A DNA stretch of 15,347 nucleotides from positions 1 through 15,347 of the forward strand of contig CAZIQY010000069.1 in NCBI GenBank assembly GCA_964541605.1, given 5' to 3'. This DNA comes from CAZIQY01 sp964541605. GTDB taxonomy: Bacteria; Desulfobacterota; Syntrophia; Syntrophales; UBA2185. The translations under genes and the position numbers were made by a program. Position 1 is the first letter of the stretch. Every line of letters starts with the position of its first letter. The notes beneath the pieces were generated by a model. The model had not been told where the DNA came from and ran no database searches. It was given only the letters and a program-made list of their open reading frames with translations. This document shows, one piece after another, positions 14,256 through 15,347 of the stretch.

Positions 14256-14855
14256 ATGGCTCAAGGAATAAGAAGCACCTTGGTGAGACAGCAGCAGATC
14301 ATCGACGCGGCGAGAAAATTGATCGTCAAATACGGAAGCGAGCACCTGACTGTCAGAAGAATCGCCAAGGAGGTCGGCATTTCCGAAGCAGCCATTTATC
14401 GACACTTTAAAAGCAAGAAGGAGATTCTGTTTTTTCTTGCCGACCAAATTACTTACAGCCTGCTGGAAGGCATCGACAGGGCAAGAAATGGAAATGACAC
14501 CTCTCTGGAAACGATCGACAACATTCTGAAAAGGCATCTCTCAGCCATCGAGCAAAAACAGGGAATGTCCTTTCAGGTGATAGCGGAAATCATCAGCCTC
14601 GGTGACAAAAAATTAAATAAAAAAGTTTCAGACGATATTACATCTTACATAGATCGTCTCAAAGGGCTTTTGGCAGACGGTGTGAAATCGGGATTGGTGC
14701 GAGAAGATATTGACCTGGAAGCGGCGGCAACGCTGCTGTTCGGCATGATACAGGGACTTGTTAATATCTGGGCGTTAAGCAACTATAAATTCAATCTTGC
14801 AGTAAGGTATTCATCTCTGTGGGATGTATTTAAAGAGTCTGTTATCAAGCGATAA
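14256..14855 (+). CDS. TetR/AcrR-family transcriptional regulator
   Basis: A 199-residue TetR-type repressor. The DNA-binding domain is residues 11-58, with RQQQIIDAARKLIVKYG then the helix-turn-helix LTVRRIAKEVGISEAAIYRHF (31-51) and the FKSKKEIL cap. The C-terminal ligand/dimer region (60-199) is all helical, with a hydrophobic patch AAATLLFGMIQGLVNIW near 165-182, and gives no ligand clue. A GGGGGAAG purine run (14238-14245) is 10 bases before the ATG. It is divergent from the methyltransferase-NUDIX pair and tail to tail with a small membrane peptide gene whose promoter carries a dyad (15116-15129). These are the nearest candidate targets, but neither link is shown by the sequence. Confidence 0.92.
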   Translation: MAQGIRSTLVRQQQIIDAARKLIVKYGSEHLTVRRIAKEVGISEAAIYRHFKSKKEILFFLADQITYSLLEGIDRARNGNDTSLETIDNILKRHLSAIEQKQGMSFQVIAEIISLGDKKLNKKVSDDITSYIDRLKGLLADGVKSGLVREDIDLEAAATLLFGMIQGLVNIWALSNYKFNLAVRYSSLWDVFKESVIKR

Positions 14856-14981
14856 CTTCAAAGATTTGACAGAAACACAAAAAACTCCATCTAACCCCCA
14901 TCCTTGAATTTGAGGGCTGGAGTATCTGCCTGTCCTGTGTTTGACCCGGAAAGTCTTAATCGATACAAACAATTAATCGGA

Positions 14982-15077
14982 TCAGCCTTTTCCGAAAAAA
15001 ACCAGCACCGCAATCGCGATGGCCACAGCAACCAGGATTAAAATGGCTTTTAATGCTTTTCCAGATTTTTCCGTCAT
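14982..15077 (-). CDS. 31-residue single-span membrane peptide
   Basis: A short frame encoding a 31-residue peptide. It has a polar, positively charged start (MTEKSGKALK), a 17-residue hydrophobic stretch of I, L, V and A, two Phe, and a GKG tail. This is a typical one-span membrane peptide with a likely N-in orientation. Support for translation is good despite the length: GGGAGG (15085-15090) sits 7 bases upstream of the ATG, and a near-consensus promoter lies about 50 bases further up. I do not recognise a family. It is convergent with tetR. It could be a stress-response or toxin-type small membrane protein, or a subunit of a membrane complex; nothing here decides. Confidence 0.6.
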   Translation of the reverse strand: MTEKSGKALKAILILVAVAIAIAVLVFFGKG

Positions 15078-15115
15078 TAAAATGCCTCCCGAGTAGTTTG
15101 TTGGTTTGCTGATTG

Positions 15116-15129
15116 AGTAATCACTTACT
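15116..15129. promoter_or_regulatory. Candidate operator dyad overlapping the start of transcription
   Basis: AGTAA (15116-15120) and TTACT (15125-15129) form an inverted repeat with a 4-base centre (TCAC), next to a second TTAC. It begins 4 bases downstream of the -10 of the - strand promoter and so covers the likely +1. Position and half-site style fit a TetR-type operator; assignment to the adjacent TetR is a guess. Confidence 0.4.
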
Positions 15130-15132
15130 TAC

Positions 15133-15161
15133 AATATATCTGCATACACATAATTTGTCAA
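15133..15161 (-). promoter_or_regulatory. Near-consensus sigma-70 promoter for the small membrane peptide
   Basis: On the - strand, TTGACA (15161-15156) is followed after exactly 17 bases by TATATT (15138-15133). The -35 is a perfect match and the -10 is 5 of 6. Predicted transcription start is near 15126, about 49 bases before the ATG at 15077. Confidence 0.7.
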
Positions 15162-15347
15162 CATAATTCACGATAAGGATTTCAATCTTTAATTCTAAAA
15201 AGAAATGGTTAAAGGTTGGCTTCAGACAGCAGGTAATGTCTGTTTCGTCCTTTTGATGTCTTTTAAATCTTTCATTTCATATCTGCAGTACATAATATCG
15301 CAGCCAGATATAAATCATACTGATAATGACCGTCTGAATCATAAACG

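Noticed and set aside
14884..14923. ACTCCA...TGGAGT as terminator after tetR
   Set aside because: 6-bp stem with a long loop, poor inner pairing and no T-run; a terminator between the convergent genes is plausible but not demonstrated.
15223..15242. CAGACA...TGTCTG hairpin as a terminator
   Set aside because: Only 6 bp with an 8-base loop and a broken T tract; likely chance in AT-rich sequence.
15277..15347. Short - strand frame (21 residues, hydrophobic and aromatic) open to the right edge
   Set aside because: No ribosome site or family resemblance visible, and most of any longer gene would be outside the window.

Overview
The window reads as a chromosomal segment of an anaerobic, probably syntrophic or fermentative bacterium. 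The best guess is a Syntrophus/Smithella-type deltaproteobacterium. The evidence is a selenocysteine-containing formate dehydrogenase catalytic subunit joined to NuoE/NuoF-type diaphorase subunits, a formate/oxalate-type transporter next door, and a short inverted-repeat element of a style I associate with such genomes. The taxonomic call is inference; no rRNA or marker gene is present.

Region 1 (1-2090, + strand) holds four small signalling-type genes: an RsbT/RsbW-like ATPase cut by the left window edge, a DRTGG-domain protein, a PHP-domain phosphoesterase and a second stand-alone HATPase. A hairpin with a T-rich 3' arm lies between the DRTGG and PHP genes. Region 2 (2113-9064, + strand) is the redox operon: a NuoE-like [2Fe-2S] protein, a small thioredoxin-like ferredoxin, a 1019-residue fusion of a NuoF-type diaphorase with a GltD/NfnB-type FAD-NAD(P)H module, and an 898-residue FdhA. 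FdhA is interrupted only by an in-frame UGA that reads as selenocysteine and is followed by an fdhF-like SECIS hairpin. A 138-bp imperfect inverted-repeat element flanked by 12-bp direct repeats sits just before fdhA. The encoded proteins would form a soluble NAD(P)-linked formate dehydrogenase/CO2 reductase, possibly electron-bifurcating.

Region 3 (9065-12051, + strand) contains hairpins and a terminator, an OFA-family MFS transporter (likely formate/oxalate traffic), a very strong terminator, and a ClC-family protein in which both glutamates needed for Cl-/H+ exchange are replaced, as in channel-type ClCs. Region 4 (12154-14043, - strand) has two genes that overlap by 4 bases: a zinc-ribbon/NUDIX protein with an extra C-terminal helical domain, and a SAM-dependent methyltransferase broken by a single-base frameshift in a five-base homopolymer.

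Region 5 (14044-15347) has a terminator-like hairpin, a TetR-family regulator, and on the - strand a 31-residue single-span membrane peptide. The peptide has a good Shine-Dalgarno and a near-consensus sigma-70 promoter overlapped by a dyad. The last 186 bases (15162-15347) are AT-rich and hold nothing I can support as a gene. In plain terms: formate made or used by the FdhA complex would be moved by the OFA carrier, electrons would pass to NAD(P)+ through the NuoF-like subunit, and the upstream ATPase/PHP/DRTGG genes look like a sensory or regulatory attachment to the redox operon.
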